Assembly (NCBI GenBank): GCA_954871275.1
Contig: OX940975.1
Coordinates: forward strand, 24,167,039 to 24,231,038
Direction of reading: 5' to 3'
Origin: Leptopterna dolabrata
Lineage: Eukaryota > Arthropoda > Insecta > Hemiptera > Miridae
Length of the DNA stretch: 64,000 nucleotides
The position numbers and the translations under genes were made by a program. Below are positions 32,179 to 44,745 of the stretch, piece after piece. The first letter of the stretch is position 1. The number at the start of each line of letters is the position of its first letter. The notes under the pieces are model-generated. The model searched no databases. It saw only the letters and a program-made list of their open reading frames with translations, and was not told the origin of the DNA.

Positions 32179-33275
32179 CGTTGCAAATTATTACACAACG
32201 GTTCATTAACTACTTGCATAGATACCCCTTCTGCATAGATCGCTGTTTTCTGCGGTCAATACCTACCCTCGAGCTCCCCCAGGAAAGTCCTAAATCGAGT
32301 AATGGGGTCGGCCAGGGAATTACTCTTTCATAAAAATGCGCAGGATTCAATGATTCAATCATCAATTATTTCTTGTTATTCATGAAGGATATTTTGTTTA
32401 AGTTGCAAAAGTACCTACATATAATCAGAATAGTTCAAGATCAATTTAAAAGCTTTGGTTCAATACATTATTATAAGTGATGTAAGCGGGACTTGAGTTG
32501 AGCTACTTGGCAATTTACCTGGTACGTCATTTCTAGCGGGAACTGAGAAATCCAAATTTCACATTCGCTTTCTGCCTAGACTTTCCGACATAAACTCCTG
32601 ATTATGTGGTCAACAATATTGTTAACTTCCTTATTGAACAGAATTCGGCAAAAAAAAGGAGAATTTGTAACCCACGAAAATTGCCCATTAACGAATTCTT
32701 GAATCTACCACAGGCAAGTTATGAAAAAGTAATTCTCCAGCTGGCTCCAGTAATCGATTTGAGGCTTTTCTGGAGAGGGGGGGGGGGGGGGGGGAGTGTA
32801 GGTAATGGCCACAGAAAACAGTGATCTACACAGAAGGGGCATCTGTACAGACTAATAATAAACCGTGTGTAATAATTTGCAGCTTTTTGTAAAATGAATA
32901 AATGTTATGCTTCATGAGTTATAACAAGAAGTGATTATTGATTACTGAATAATTGAAGGCCGCGCATTTTTACGAAACTTCAATTCCCGGGGCGGCTCCA
33001 GTACTCGATTTAGGGATTTCCTAGGGAGGATAGGTATTGATCGGATTTTAACTTGAACAAACGTTATGCTTCATGAATTACAATAAATAGTTATTTATAG
33101 TATTCTTGATTCTACAGCATATTTATGACATGTGATTGCCCAGTACTCGATTCAGGGCTCTCTTCTAGGAAGCACGGGGGTAGGTACTGACCTCAGAAAT
33201 CAGTGATCTACGGAGAAGGGGCATTTATACAGGTAAATAATAAACCGATGTGTAATAATCTGCAGTGTTTTCATG
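32179..33275. mobile_element. Family F1 copy with opposed ends
   Basis: Left part (32179-32420) reads GTTGCAAATTATTACACAAC to TTATTCATGAAGGATA in plus orientation. Right part (32740-33275) carries the same blocks in minus orientation, twice, ending at ATGTGTAATAATCTGCAG. A run of about 17 G lies at 32778-32794. The core is absent. Confidence 0.7.
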
Positions 33276-34605
33276 AATGGATGATGAAGGTAGGAATCTG
33301 GTATCACACCTCCTCCCATAACGTCGCGTAAATGACTATAGTACGCCCACTATTCCCGACACATTTCCCCAACTATTCTCGACATTTATTAATATTCCCC
33401 TTGGGTTCCTCGATCGACTGCTATATAGGTTACCTAATGAATCTTCCCGAAACACCAGTGGTCGAACGATATCGACGTGGAACTCGACTCTCGTGGTCAG
33501 AAGTGTTCAGAGTCGTAAACCTCCTCATAGGAAGGAGAATGGGAGGGAAACGATCTGCGCCACGGGGTTTCGATGGATCGTTAAACTTAGCTCCACTCGG
33601 AGCTGCTCCAGAGGTTCCGTGAGCTATTGAACTCGCATTATCGGTGATCGCAAACCCCGAACTCGGTGGACTGGTTGAAGCGGCTCGAAAGGAACGTGAG
33701 TTGTAATTTCCGGGTTGGGCTCGCGATCGGGTCTCTGGAGTTCACGGGTGTCTCACTCTTCGACGCCAGATGGCATCTTATATTGAATTAAAGAGGAAGT
33801 TGACCCAAAAGAAATCCCTAGAACTATACTCTCGTATTTAGGTCAGGGGCTATGATTGTAGCCTCAATAAATTCAAGATAATTATTTAGCACTTTTGCTC
33901 ACTTGCTATTTACACCAGAGACCCTGGGTATGTTGGACTCGATAGCCGATGTTGTACACTTTCACCTGTCCTTTACTTTAAGGTTCGCATTCCCAAAAGT
34001 GATAACGTAAGTTTAGAGAAGTGCCTAATGAGAATGGTGCATCATGCTAGCTTTCGACTTCTGGTTAGACTTTCTCGACTATCTCGTAAGTCTTCAAGAA
34101 CTCCGATTAGTAGATTATGAGCAGTTACAGCAATAATCAAAGGATATCCATTAACATTCGAGACCAATAAATCATGATATTCTGGACACACTAGGAAAAC
34201 CAGTTTTGCATAAAAATTTTCGGCAATGGAACACCACCAAGTGCACTTACATACCTACTTAGTCGTTTCTCGCTTGATCAAATGGGTGGCTAAAAGGGAA
34301 AACAACCAAGCGCACATTGAGGGACGACAACAAAATTAACTGAGTACAACGAAAATAAATAACCGAAGTCCAACTTGTTTTGAGGGGTTCCTTTGGTACA
34401 CCAAGGTACCTGCTCCTTTTCGTTCATCTGGGACGAAATTAAGTTCATAAGGTTTCTTTCTACTTTCTAAAGAAAAATATTTTTGACAAATTAAGTTGAG
34501 TGAAACTGAGTGAATTTAATTTGTCTTTAAGCTTCGAAAATAAAATTCCACTTGACTGACTCGGAAGTTATTTTAGTTACTTATCCGTTTTCTACAATAG
34601 GTAAA
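33276..34605. other. No gene seen
   Basis: A 96-codon frame at 33332-33622 is unrecognised. No repeats with partners in this window were found. Confidence 0.4.
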
Positions 34606-35092
34606 AGAGAGTTTTTGCAACACACTCGTGACGAAACGAAACGGAAAACGACACCGAAACGGAAATGGCGGATAGGGCGACCGAAGTCAGATGCTAACCT
34701 TTTTCGGTTCAGTTTTCGTTCAGCTTTGGCGTCTACCGGCTGGCGGAGTCACGCTAACGTTATGTCAACCTCTCTTTCATCCATTTTACTCCATGGTTAA
34801 TGCAAATCTATGTCCACACATGGCGTCAAGTCTGCCAAGACGCCAAGAAGCAGCTGTGAATACGACGCTCAACATTTTTATTTTCCAAGGAAAACAGAAG
34901 AAGGTAGGTAGCGTTATACAGATGTAAGGTTAAATTACGTTTCGTCATATCAACACGACGAAAGCTGACACCGCGAGATCCCGGTATTTTTCGTCGTCAC
35001 GGTTCGTCAAACTTTTCGGTGTCTTAAGTGCGCATGCGTAGCACTGCTTTCGTTTCGTTCGTTTCGTCGTGAGTGTGTTGCAAAAACTCTCT
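34606..35092. mobile_element. MITE-like element with about 40-bp terminal inverted repeats
   Basis: The left end AGAGAGTTTTTGCAACACAC at 34606 is matched by its reverse complement ending at 35092. Similarity continues through GACGAAACGAA words. Flanks read GTAAA on the left and AAATA on the right, leaving the target duplication ambiguous. No transposase frame. Confidence 0.75.
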
Positions 35093-38000
35093 AAATACTA
35101 CGAGTCGAACCGGCCAAAACGGAAAAATCGTCAATCGTCGTTAATCTCATTTTATGAGGATGCATTCAATTTCGGATCAGTTCGTATGTGATTTTCAATA
35201 TTTATGGTTCTCCAAAAACGTGTTTTCTATAAAATATTTTTCATCTTAACTCAGTTCAGAAGCTGACTCCGTTCCAGTTCCGCTGGCAGACTGATTTAGC
35301 TTCTAATTTAATTATTTCTGTTCTGGTTCATTGCACTACTTATTCCTGACTCAAACAAACTACCGTTACATACCCCTTACATACCTACCTATTTCTTTCT
35401 AACTATAACAACAATTTTACACTGACTTATCGCCACTAACCCATCTTTTAGGCGGTCTAGTTAATCGATCTAGTTCATTTTCGAGCTAGAACGCGGGATA
35501 TTTGTACAAAACAATCATGAAAATAAAAAAAATGTCAGATAACTAATAAAGTAAAAATCTTTTGCTCATTGGCATTGCTATTCACGATAAAGATTTGTAT
35601 TTAACGTGAAGAAATAATTATTAATGCAACTCAGAGAGAGAATCAGATGGCCGGGATCATGGATGAAGGAATCAAAGTAACTTTTTAGAAAAAATCGCCG
35701 TCATTTTTGGGAAGAAAAAGTCCATTAGCGATGAGGGCTGTCTGTGTATGTACTCCGAAGTCATAGTCGCACCAGCTACGTACTAAATCTCCGCTGGCCC
35801 GCCTTCCTAGTGCACGCGCTTTGCCAGCTTCTGAGCTATTATGTCCTGGTGGAAGCCCATGTGCCGCCTCCGACACTATTATGACCCTGTAGGAGGGTCC
35901 CGATCCAGTCATAATTTATTATCTCCTGTCCCAGATTTTGCTATGGTGTCAACTTTCCTTGAAGTGATTTTCGTTCCACTTATACTTCTCACCTATGTTG
36001 GGCGCAGCAGCTTGCCAAGCAGATCTGTTATTAACTGCTTTTTCGACTGCTCTAGCAATTGGTACTAAAGTAACGCACTCTGTCGTTTGCAGCTCACGGC
36101 TACAGTATCTGCCAAAACATCTCTTCGATCTTTTCGAAGAGGCTTCACCAAAACAATATCGCTCGCCCTCTCGAATCCCGCGCATCACGTGGCACGCCGC
36201 ACCGTATAAAAACCGCGCATGTGCGAAAACAAAGCCGGGTTTAGGCCGTTTCATTCCTGACGAACATCCACAGCGAATCATCCGTGTTACTGATGATGAT
36301 GATACATTACTGATTCATGTATTGTCATCGAAGATCGATGGCTATGCAAAATTTCAGCTAGACTGACCATCGGGAAGTGGGCGAAAAATCTATTACACAA
36401 GATTTTACAGCCGCAGACAGAGCAAGTTGAATAAAAGCCTGTAATAAAAAGATCTGAACCTCATGGGTGAGTTTGACCTCATGGATGAATCTGCAGAAAA
36501 ACACTATTACATTTTGGGCAGCTCCAGTTTTTAGCATGTTATAAAATCTTATCAGAACAATTTTATGCATGATTAATAAAATTGATGAATAACATAATAT
36601 AATATTTATAGGCTCCTTGATGAAAGCCCCAGTCATCGTTCATCCAAAAATCAATTGGGACTGAATTCTTTCAGCCTTCATTATCGATGATCATTTTGGA
36701 TGAAGTGAAAGTGAAAAGGAGTTTACACTTTTCACTTTGGATGATACTTCCGCGATGATCATCAGAAGTGAACAAGTGTAAATGGACCTCAAGATTCAAT
36801 TTCATCCCTATTGGCGCAGCTCGGATCCATGACGATCCGAAACGATGGGCGATGCTCTTTGGCGATGGGTCAGACACTCTGACCCATCGGTGCAAACCAT
36901 TCGATGAATACGTAGTAGGTGTCCACCCTTCCATCTCGTTAATGGGTACCAAGCAAGTGCACTAATCTTGCTTTTGAAATTCCTTGTTGCCTTCGGAAAT
37001 CACAAAAACCATCAGTATCTTATGAACAAGAAAAAGAAAATCCTAGTAATCATAGTAATGGAAATCATAGTAATTAGGTACCTATTGCTTTAGAGAATAA
37101 ATTTGAAGAAGTATGTACATCCATGGAATGAGGAATTAATTAGGAGCTTCACAGTATGAAGTAGGGAATTAGTGCAGTAGCATAAGGCAAGTGTTGTGCT
37201 ACGTACCTCGGTGGAGATCAACAGCTGAAGTGATCCAGTGTCAACCCTAGCAGGATCGTGTTACACAATGCCGAAAACCTTTTTCGTAGTTATCCTCCAG
37301 CTAGAGCGCCATCTAGCCTGAAGAATGAGCGTTGTTTGAGAGTACTAAACACGTAGACGAGAGAAAATAAGTCGTGACAACCAGAGATGAAATTAATGGA
37401 TCCTGAAGCCAGAGAGAGGTCCGGCCTCAGTCCGAGTTGAGCTAAAATTGCCGCAGACGGGGCGTTTTCTCCCTTCGCCGCGCTAATTTCCCAATGGTTT
37501 CACAGCTAGAACTCCACGTTTCTAGTGTATTTCCTCCGGTGAATGGGAAGCTTTAAAACAATCAAACAGCGCGCGAACCGAGTACTTCGGAGCGTTTTAT
37601 CGTTGATGATTTCAGAGAAAGACTTCTCTTCTGCGAAAGTTACACTCTGTTAGACACAAATGAGAAAATAAAGAGAAATACTTTTACCGGCTTCAAGCCT
37701 TTGGAGACTGCCGGTGAGCACTGACTTACAGTTAGTGGTCTCAGACAGAGACTGAAGATAAACATAACAAGATTATGTTTAACTATGTCAAATGGCTAAT
37801 GTACATACTCGACTACATATAGATCATATATCAATACTCAAAGTAGGTACCTACTATTGTTATGTTATTTCGTTCACTGGTGGAGCGCAGCAATCTCCAC
37901 TCATCTGTTTACATCGCACTCCGCCGGCCAAACACTGTCGAATTTGTGCATGGAACAGCCAGGGTGATTGAGGATGGAACTCGAGTCAAATTAGATCATA

Positions 38001-41000
38001 TTACATGTTGGTAAATAGCCCCACACATTTAAAGGACACAGCTCAAATGAACATAAGTTCATTTATTATCCAAGCAAGAAAAATATACTACCTACAGAGC
38101 ATTATGAAAGGTTTAGCAGCAGACTGACCGAATGGAGAAGAACAAAAAGATCTTGTCAAAACAAAAAGATCTTTATGGTTATAAATCAAGTTACAAGGAG
38201 ACTGATGTTTCTTGAATAATATGATGAGGTAACCAAAAGTATAATAATATGCGGGTATGAAATTGAACGTGTGTGTGGAATACCTACCGGCTCCTGGCAA
38301 AGTTCAAAATTGGTATGTACCTCCAGTTCTTAGGGGAAAGCGACGGAACTTCGAAGATCCTTGGACCCTAAATAGGTAGAACTTTCATGAAAGTATGGTG
38401 AAGGGGGAAGGGTTGAAATCTTGGGGTTACAGGAGAAAATCAAAGTTAATCAAAAGCAATGCGGTACGTTGGCATATGCTAACGGGTTTCACGGGATTGC
38501 TTGAGTAAAATTGCAAGCCCTTCCAAGTTTTTTAACATTCTCGAGAAACTTGAAACCAAAGCCTCCGTTTCGAGGAACATTCCGATTTTGAGTTTAAATT
38601 TAACATTTGGTTTTGGTTTCAAACGGCTGCTGGTCACACTAGGTACATTATTAAGCTTCGAGGACACCAACCAAATATTATATTGTTCGCATGTACCTAT
38701 CTTAATTTAAATGAGGCAATGAGCAATACCAATGGATCGCAAATGTCCGGTTTATTACTATGAATTCTATTTTGCAATGATGATTGAAGGGGAAAAAATT
38801 TATGGGTTGGTAGAAATACGAGTATCCATTATTTAACTGTTTTCCATAATTATCTGCCTTCACATTTGAGGCGTCACACAATGAACACAGGTTCATGCAA
38901 AGGCTGCGCTTGATATGAGGAAATCATATTGCCCGCTTACCCGTATTCTCTTTTGTTCTCCTTCAGCTACATGGATGCTAATAAGCATCCATATACGCTT
39001 CATTCAATGTTTTCGTTTTTTTAAAGGGAGGACAACTTGAGACGCTCTTTGCACAATAACGCCATCACATCTTTTCTAATTATGAACGACGATTATTTAC
39101 CCCCCCCCCCCCCCTCCCCCAACAACCCCAAAACTTGATGTTCAACTTTTCAAAGTAACGAAAGTAGAATGGAAAAGTCCGTCCGTCAGGACCAAAAATA
39201 ACGGAATTTAGTAAGCAGGTCCCAGTTGGAACCTAGTTCGACGTTTCTTTCAAAGGATGAAAAATATCGGATGACATTTCAAAACGCGTAGCTCGAAAAC
39301 TGGATGTAACTACCCAACTTTAGTATTCTAAAGTCATTCCTGACATTCCAGTCCTGCAGCCACAACGGCGTCGCGTACTGTAAATTGAGGTCGAAGTAGA
39401 GATACAATGAAACCGATAAAGTTGAAGTCGAAGTAGAGATAGAATGAAACTGATAATGGTTCAACAGGTAGGGTGGCTGTATGACGGTAGATCAGACCTA
39501 CTTAGTACTACATACATTAACTTAAGAAAAATACTGTGAACATGAAACTGTACAATAGAATAAAAACAAACTTTAATAGTTTCAAATACATTCGGATGAA
39601 TTCTCATGGTTGTCCTTGAAGATACAAAACAGGAATCCGAAATACTGGACGTGGAATTGGAATCATAGCAACGTTCCCTTACTTAGCCACTTTAAAAATG
39701 TTAACAATGTTAACAGCAACAAAATTACGAAATTATCAAAGCAGATGGGAGAACCACCACGTGATGACGAGCTTTGGTGGTCCCACAATGGCTCAAACCG
39801 TCCGTGAAATATATGGTAACATCCGGACCTTTCCGATTCCTGACTACATGGAATCCTAATTCGCCACGGAACGACCCACCCACCATCCCCGGCTCGCGAC
39901 CATAAAACGTGATTTATGAGCCGGGAGAGGTTAAACCAGGAACTAACAAGGAAAATTATCTGACTAATATCACTAATAGTGGCCTATACCGTTTCAGCAA
40001 TTAGGTTGTGGCCCACCATGGAATCCATTCAGAGGGTTAATACACTATAAAGTCGTATTTTAATAGAACTGCGACGCTGAGGGGCACATGTGCCCACATT
40101 TGGTTGTAATACCTGCGTTAGCAGACAAACATGGAATTCACAGTACTATCTACACACTAGATGTGGATTAATGGTTCGTGTGACACGGGGAAGTGATGCC
40201 AATATTAGGCAACGTCTCCAGTCGAGCAAAAAGTGGTATTCAACGCGCCCTGTCCATATTCCATAGTAACTGCCTGGTTGACTGAATTATTTTAATTAAG
40301 AACACCTACTTGGATCAAATCGGACCTCCCCATCGTAATATGTATTGAAATCCACCCCTTCCTTCTCATTATCTACTCCTTATCATCTACGTTACACAAC
40401 CCTTCTATTCGTTTCTGCCTCATCTTGATTGAATCAAGAGCTGAAAAATGGCTCCATCTTCTACCCATCCTCATCCCCTACTATTATCTACATTATACAT
40501 AAAAAAATATTCACTATCGCGTTTTCGTCATAATCGTTAGAAGATCCCGGAGGCAGCTGAGCACTAGAAAGTGTACATACCAGCTTCTGGTAAAGGCATA
40601 AACTACTTCTTTGATATACGAGTCCTGTCGGTGGGCAAGGGCAAAAAAAAAAACTTGGTAAAAAATTGTCAAGTGGACTAGATAGAGGGTTCGGTTGAAA
40701 GTGGTTTTATCTTTAGAACTCGAGAACGGGAGGGATTCAAACAAATCCAACTGTCCCGGCTTCCAGATCACAGTTGCTGTCATTGAATTAGCTGGTCGGA
40801 TTTTTTTTTTTTCCACCCTCCCTTTATCAACTGTGATACGGAGAGGAGACAGGTTGACATGTTGATGCAATACAGTGGGTACGTAGGATGTGCCGTGCAT
40901 GCTGATTTGAATTTATTTTATTTTATTTTTAGTTACACAACCAATCGTCAGTGCGACCTCATGAACCATGTTGTAACACGAGTATGAAGGATGTGAAACC

Positions 41001-41552
41001 ATCCGTGTCCCTCCCCTTTGATACCAGCTTTCAGCGGTTACTTTCCATCTCTGCCGTCACTGTGACGTTCGTCGATGCATAAAACCATCAGAATTCAGAT
41101 ATTCACACGCACGCACGCACTGTACGTAGGTATATATAAATACAACATTGACGAGATATTCAGAGATAAGAACAGAGAAAAATGATGATACAGTAATTGG
41201 GTGTTGACTGTGATGGTTCAACGGCATAGGATAATAAACGTTATCCAACATAACAGCTTGACAGCACAAAATAATATTGATCTAGACAGGTAGGTAGTTA
41301 TGGTGATGCACATAAAGTATGGAAGATACAGGGTGATATTCGCCATTTCCGACATTTTAATTACAATGAGCTCTCAAACTCTCCATTCACTAGGTACATT
41401 TCAACTCGGACATTCCAGTATTTTAGTGGGAAGCGGCGATCCGAGTGAGTGCAAGCTGGAGACAGAAACCATAACACACGACGCCACCCATTTTCTGTAT
41501 CCCTCTTCATGCACCTACTAGTGCCATACGCTCATTTCTATCCTAAAACCTT
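35093..41552. other. No gene seen, 6.5 kb
   Basis: Mostly AT-rich unique-looking sequence. A GC-richer patch at 36160-36240 contains CACGTGGCAC and TATAAAAA, compatible with a promoter, but the frame across it (35995-36366) has no ATG start and no recognisable product. A C-run of about 18 lies at 39101-39118. No RNA gene was found. Confidence 0.35.
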
Positions 41553-41782
41553 CAGTGGCGGATCTAGGATTTGAAGGGGGGGGGGGGGGGGGGGTTCTTC
41601 TATTCACAACAGTTATTTTACTCTATTCATATTGTGCAGGTAAAGGTAAGATAATGAAGTAACAAACACAATTTACAGGTCAAAAATATAGAAGAATAAA
41701 TGTTCGTGTTTCAAGAAAAACTCATTTTATCCAGGTGTATTATTCGGGCCAAAGGATTCGCCTCTCTCTGGATTCGCCACTG
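41553..41782. mobile_element. hAT-like MITE, 230 bp
   Basis: Ends CAGTGGCGGATCTAGGATTT (left) and the complement of CAGTGGCGAATCCAGAG (right). The CAGTGGCGGAT-type terminus is typical of hAT elements. A run of about 18 G at 41577-41594 follows the left end. A clean 8-bp target duplication is not visible. Confidence 0.55.
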
Positions 41783-41828
41783 ACGCCTTTCACGAAAGCT
41801 CTCTATGATACATCTATCATGAAATTAA

Positions 41829-42640
41829 AAACGCTACAAATTATTACGCAACGGTTTATTATTTACCTATAGATGCACATCTGCTTAGATCACTGCGTAG
41901 CTCACCCCAGGGAAGTCCAAAATTGAATACTGGAGCCGGCCGGGGAGACAGTTACCTAAATATGCAGTGGATTCATCAATTCTATCACTGATTATTTGCC
42001 TTATTCATGAAGCAAAACGATTGTTAAAGTTAATTGCTAGGGAGTGCTAGGGACACCTGATTTTAATCACGCATGACTGAATGAAATCACTTGTTTCAAA
42101 TGAAATAGGAATATACAACTGATTTCATTCAGCCATGCGTGATTAAAATCAGGTGTCCCAGCAATCCCTAGCAATGATATCTGGGCTGGATGTATACGGT
42201 TTCATACACGATCATGTTGAGGAAGCTTTTCGGTGCAAACGAACGGCTGGACGACCAGCGCTCCGGGTGGTCTCAAAAAATTCTTTAGTTCAAGATCAAT
42301 TTAAAAACGCAAACAAAAAAACCATACCTTTCTATTGAAAGTTTTCGAGCTACGGCGTTCTGAAAATATCAACCCCTATTTTTCACCCCTTAGAGGTGGC
42401 TGACAGTAATGCCAAGCTTCGCGGAAAAGTAGACCCCAAATAATCCTACAAACCAAATTTGATTAATTTTGGTTCACGGTAACTAAGGAACGAAGAAATA
42501 CGGCGGACGGACAGGAATTTTTTTTAAATTCCATTTTCGGATTCTACATACCATGAAATGGAAGCTAACAAATTTTGAGGAGGTTAAATTTTTTTTCATG
42601 GTCGATTCCAAAGGTTCATTAGTGAAAATAATAACCAACA
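41829..42640 (+). mobile_element. Family F1 copy
   Basis: Starts AAAACGCTACAAATTATTAC and ends CATGGTCGATTCCAAAGG plus TTCATTAG near 42640. It contains an internal palindrome (42036-42172) and the core, open over 42153-42338. Confidence 0.75.
42036..42172. repeat. Perfect-like palindrome inside an F1 copy
   Basis: Arms of about 55 bp (GGGACACCTGATTTTAATCA and its complement at the right end, extended by GCTAGGGA/TCCCTAGC) around a loop of about 28 bases. Other F1 copies have only one arm (ATTATAATCAGGTG). Confidence 0.8.
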
Positions 42641-44745
42641 TGGCTGTTAAAGTCATTGAATATCACAGTTATACCGATCCTCACGGATTTTATTCATTTC
42701 TCACGCGAGATATAATTATAGATTTGCCCCACTCGGTATTTCGTCCAAATAGCACCAGAAGCAACCACCGTCGCCGACAGGATAATCGAACTTTACCATC
42801 TGCGGAGTATTCGCCTCGCACGGTTCCAAAAGAACGTGGTTAATCTCCGATGAGCCGTGAACGGTTCGTTGACCCAGGAGTTCGTAACAGGAGCGGACAC
42901 TTGGATGACCGCCGCCACTGAGGCTAACGGGCAAGACAATGGCTAGTTCGCCCCAGAGACTACCGCTGGACCATCCAGGACTTCTTCATCTCTCTATTCT
43001 ATCTCGTTTAAGAAGGTCTTGAACGTTTTTACGACGGATCGCTCTTTTGCTTGGGCAACGCTGACAACGGGGTGAATAGTGATTTCCCACCGGTCAACTC
43101 CCAAGAAATTTATTGGGGTTCACTGATCCAGAATACTCGTATATTTTTCAACTTACATAGATAAGTAGGTTCGTGGTAACCCGGAAGGATTATTGGAATT
43201 TATGCTATACTAGCCTGACCGCTCGCTTCGCTCGCTATCCGAGATTCGCTGTACGCAGTATCGTGGAACCAACAAACGACGGAAAAATCCCATAGCCTAC
43301 CGGGTATTTGTGCCCAATTTTATCAAAATCCGTCAAGCCATTCAGGAGTTGACCATGGTCGACCATAGTTCCGCTATGGTGAGGTAATTAAAAATGCGAC
43401 GTTGCACAACTTGGGAGCCTACTGGATATCCGTGCCAAATTTGGTCGATATCCGTCGAGCCGTTTGGCCGTGCATAGAAAGACAGACAGACAGACAGAGA
43501 TTCGAATTTATAATATAATAAGATAAGATTATATTGGTACTTATTATCTAACAGGATAGCATGGCAGGGAAGAGTATGACAGAATCTATTTACCATTGTT
43601 AGCATAGACAGAACCTATTTATGAGAATAAGAGATCATGAAATACAACAGTAAAATAATAGATGGTCGGGTAGGCTGCGTCTAGCGGGTGGGTATCACGT
43701 GACACGTGTACCCGGAAAAATTGTTAAGCCACCACAGAATGCTCCCAGAAGGAGAAAAGACATATTCCCGATATCGGGATACTCATAAACGGGTCACTAG
43801 TAGCTGGCAGGGGATCTTCTAAAACGAGAGGGCAACCGAGAAGGTAGGAAACACGAGGAAACAAAAACAAAACAAAAAATGTAAACGGAAAAATAAGAGT
43901 AAACAAGAGACTTTTCGTAGAAGCGCTGTTTGCATCTGCTACCTGTATAAATTGGTATTTGTCAAAAGGATTGGAAAGGATTTAAAAGCCTGTCACAGCT
44001 TTGAGATGGTCTTCGTGAATCTGGACGGGTACCGGGAAGTGAGATAATAACAGGAGTGTCCCCGAGGAGTGGGAGGAGCGCTGTGTGGAGGGGGAGGGGA
44101 AAATTCTACAGAAGTTCCAGATGTCACGGTTACATCCGTTTCGCGAGAGAAAAAAAGGAAGTTTTAGAAAGGCGATCGGTTGACAGGTGTCGTTTACCAC
44201 GGATTCGCAATTACTTTTAATGGCGTTTATTGGAAGAATGAGTGACAGACACCCAGGCGAAACACAAAAACAAGTTTACCTACTACTAAAGTGAAATGAG
44301 TAAAACTTGGAACACACAGGAAGTAGCACGAATCAGGAAGATTCGTCGAAGATATTTAGTGGCATTCCTAAACATTCTCAAAGCCAAAAATCCAGTTTAC
44401 ATATCTTATGCGGATCACCTCTCAAAAGGACAAGGTGAAGGCCTCATGTGGAGAAAAACCCGCACTCTTAACAATATACTTTCAAAATTTGAGATCTTCT
44501 CGACTTCCTTTCGATTAACTAGGGGCCTTTGAGAGAAAAGTGAACAAGTTTGCACATGCGCAAATGGACGTTACGATCCAATCGAAACGTAAATTATAGT
44601 GGAACCATCTTCACACTAATTCGCGCATACATTACATTCAGCGAAGTGATGGTATGCGCAAGCTGGCAATACAGGAAGAGCTCGAATTGCAAATTTCTAT
44701 CGTCACGAGTCGCGTTCCCGAATGCTTCATTGGTGTAGGTACTTT
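42641..44745. other. No gene seen
   Basis: 43205-43525 looks like a 3' fragment of a common insect repeat: ATCCGTCGAGCCGTTTGG, then (ACAG)n, then an ATAATAAGATAAGAT tail, preceded by a diverged duplicate (GTCAAGCCATTCAGGAGTT). Class not determined. The rest is unassigned. Confidence 0.4.

Noticed and set aside
35995..36366. 123-codon frame near a TATA-like box as a host exon
   Set aside because: No ATG at its start and no recognised domain.
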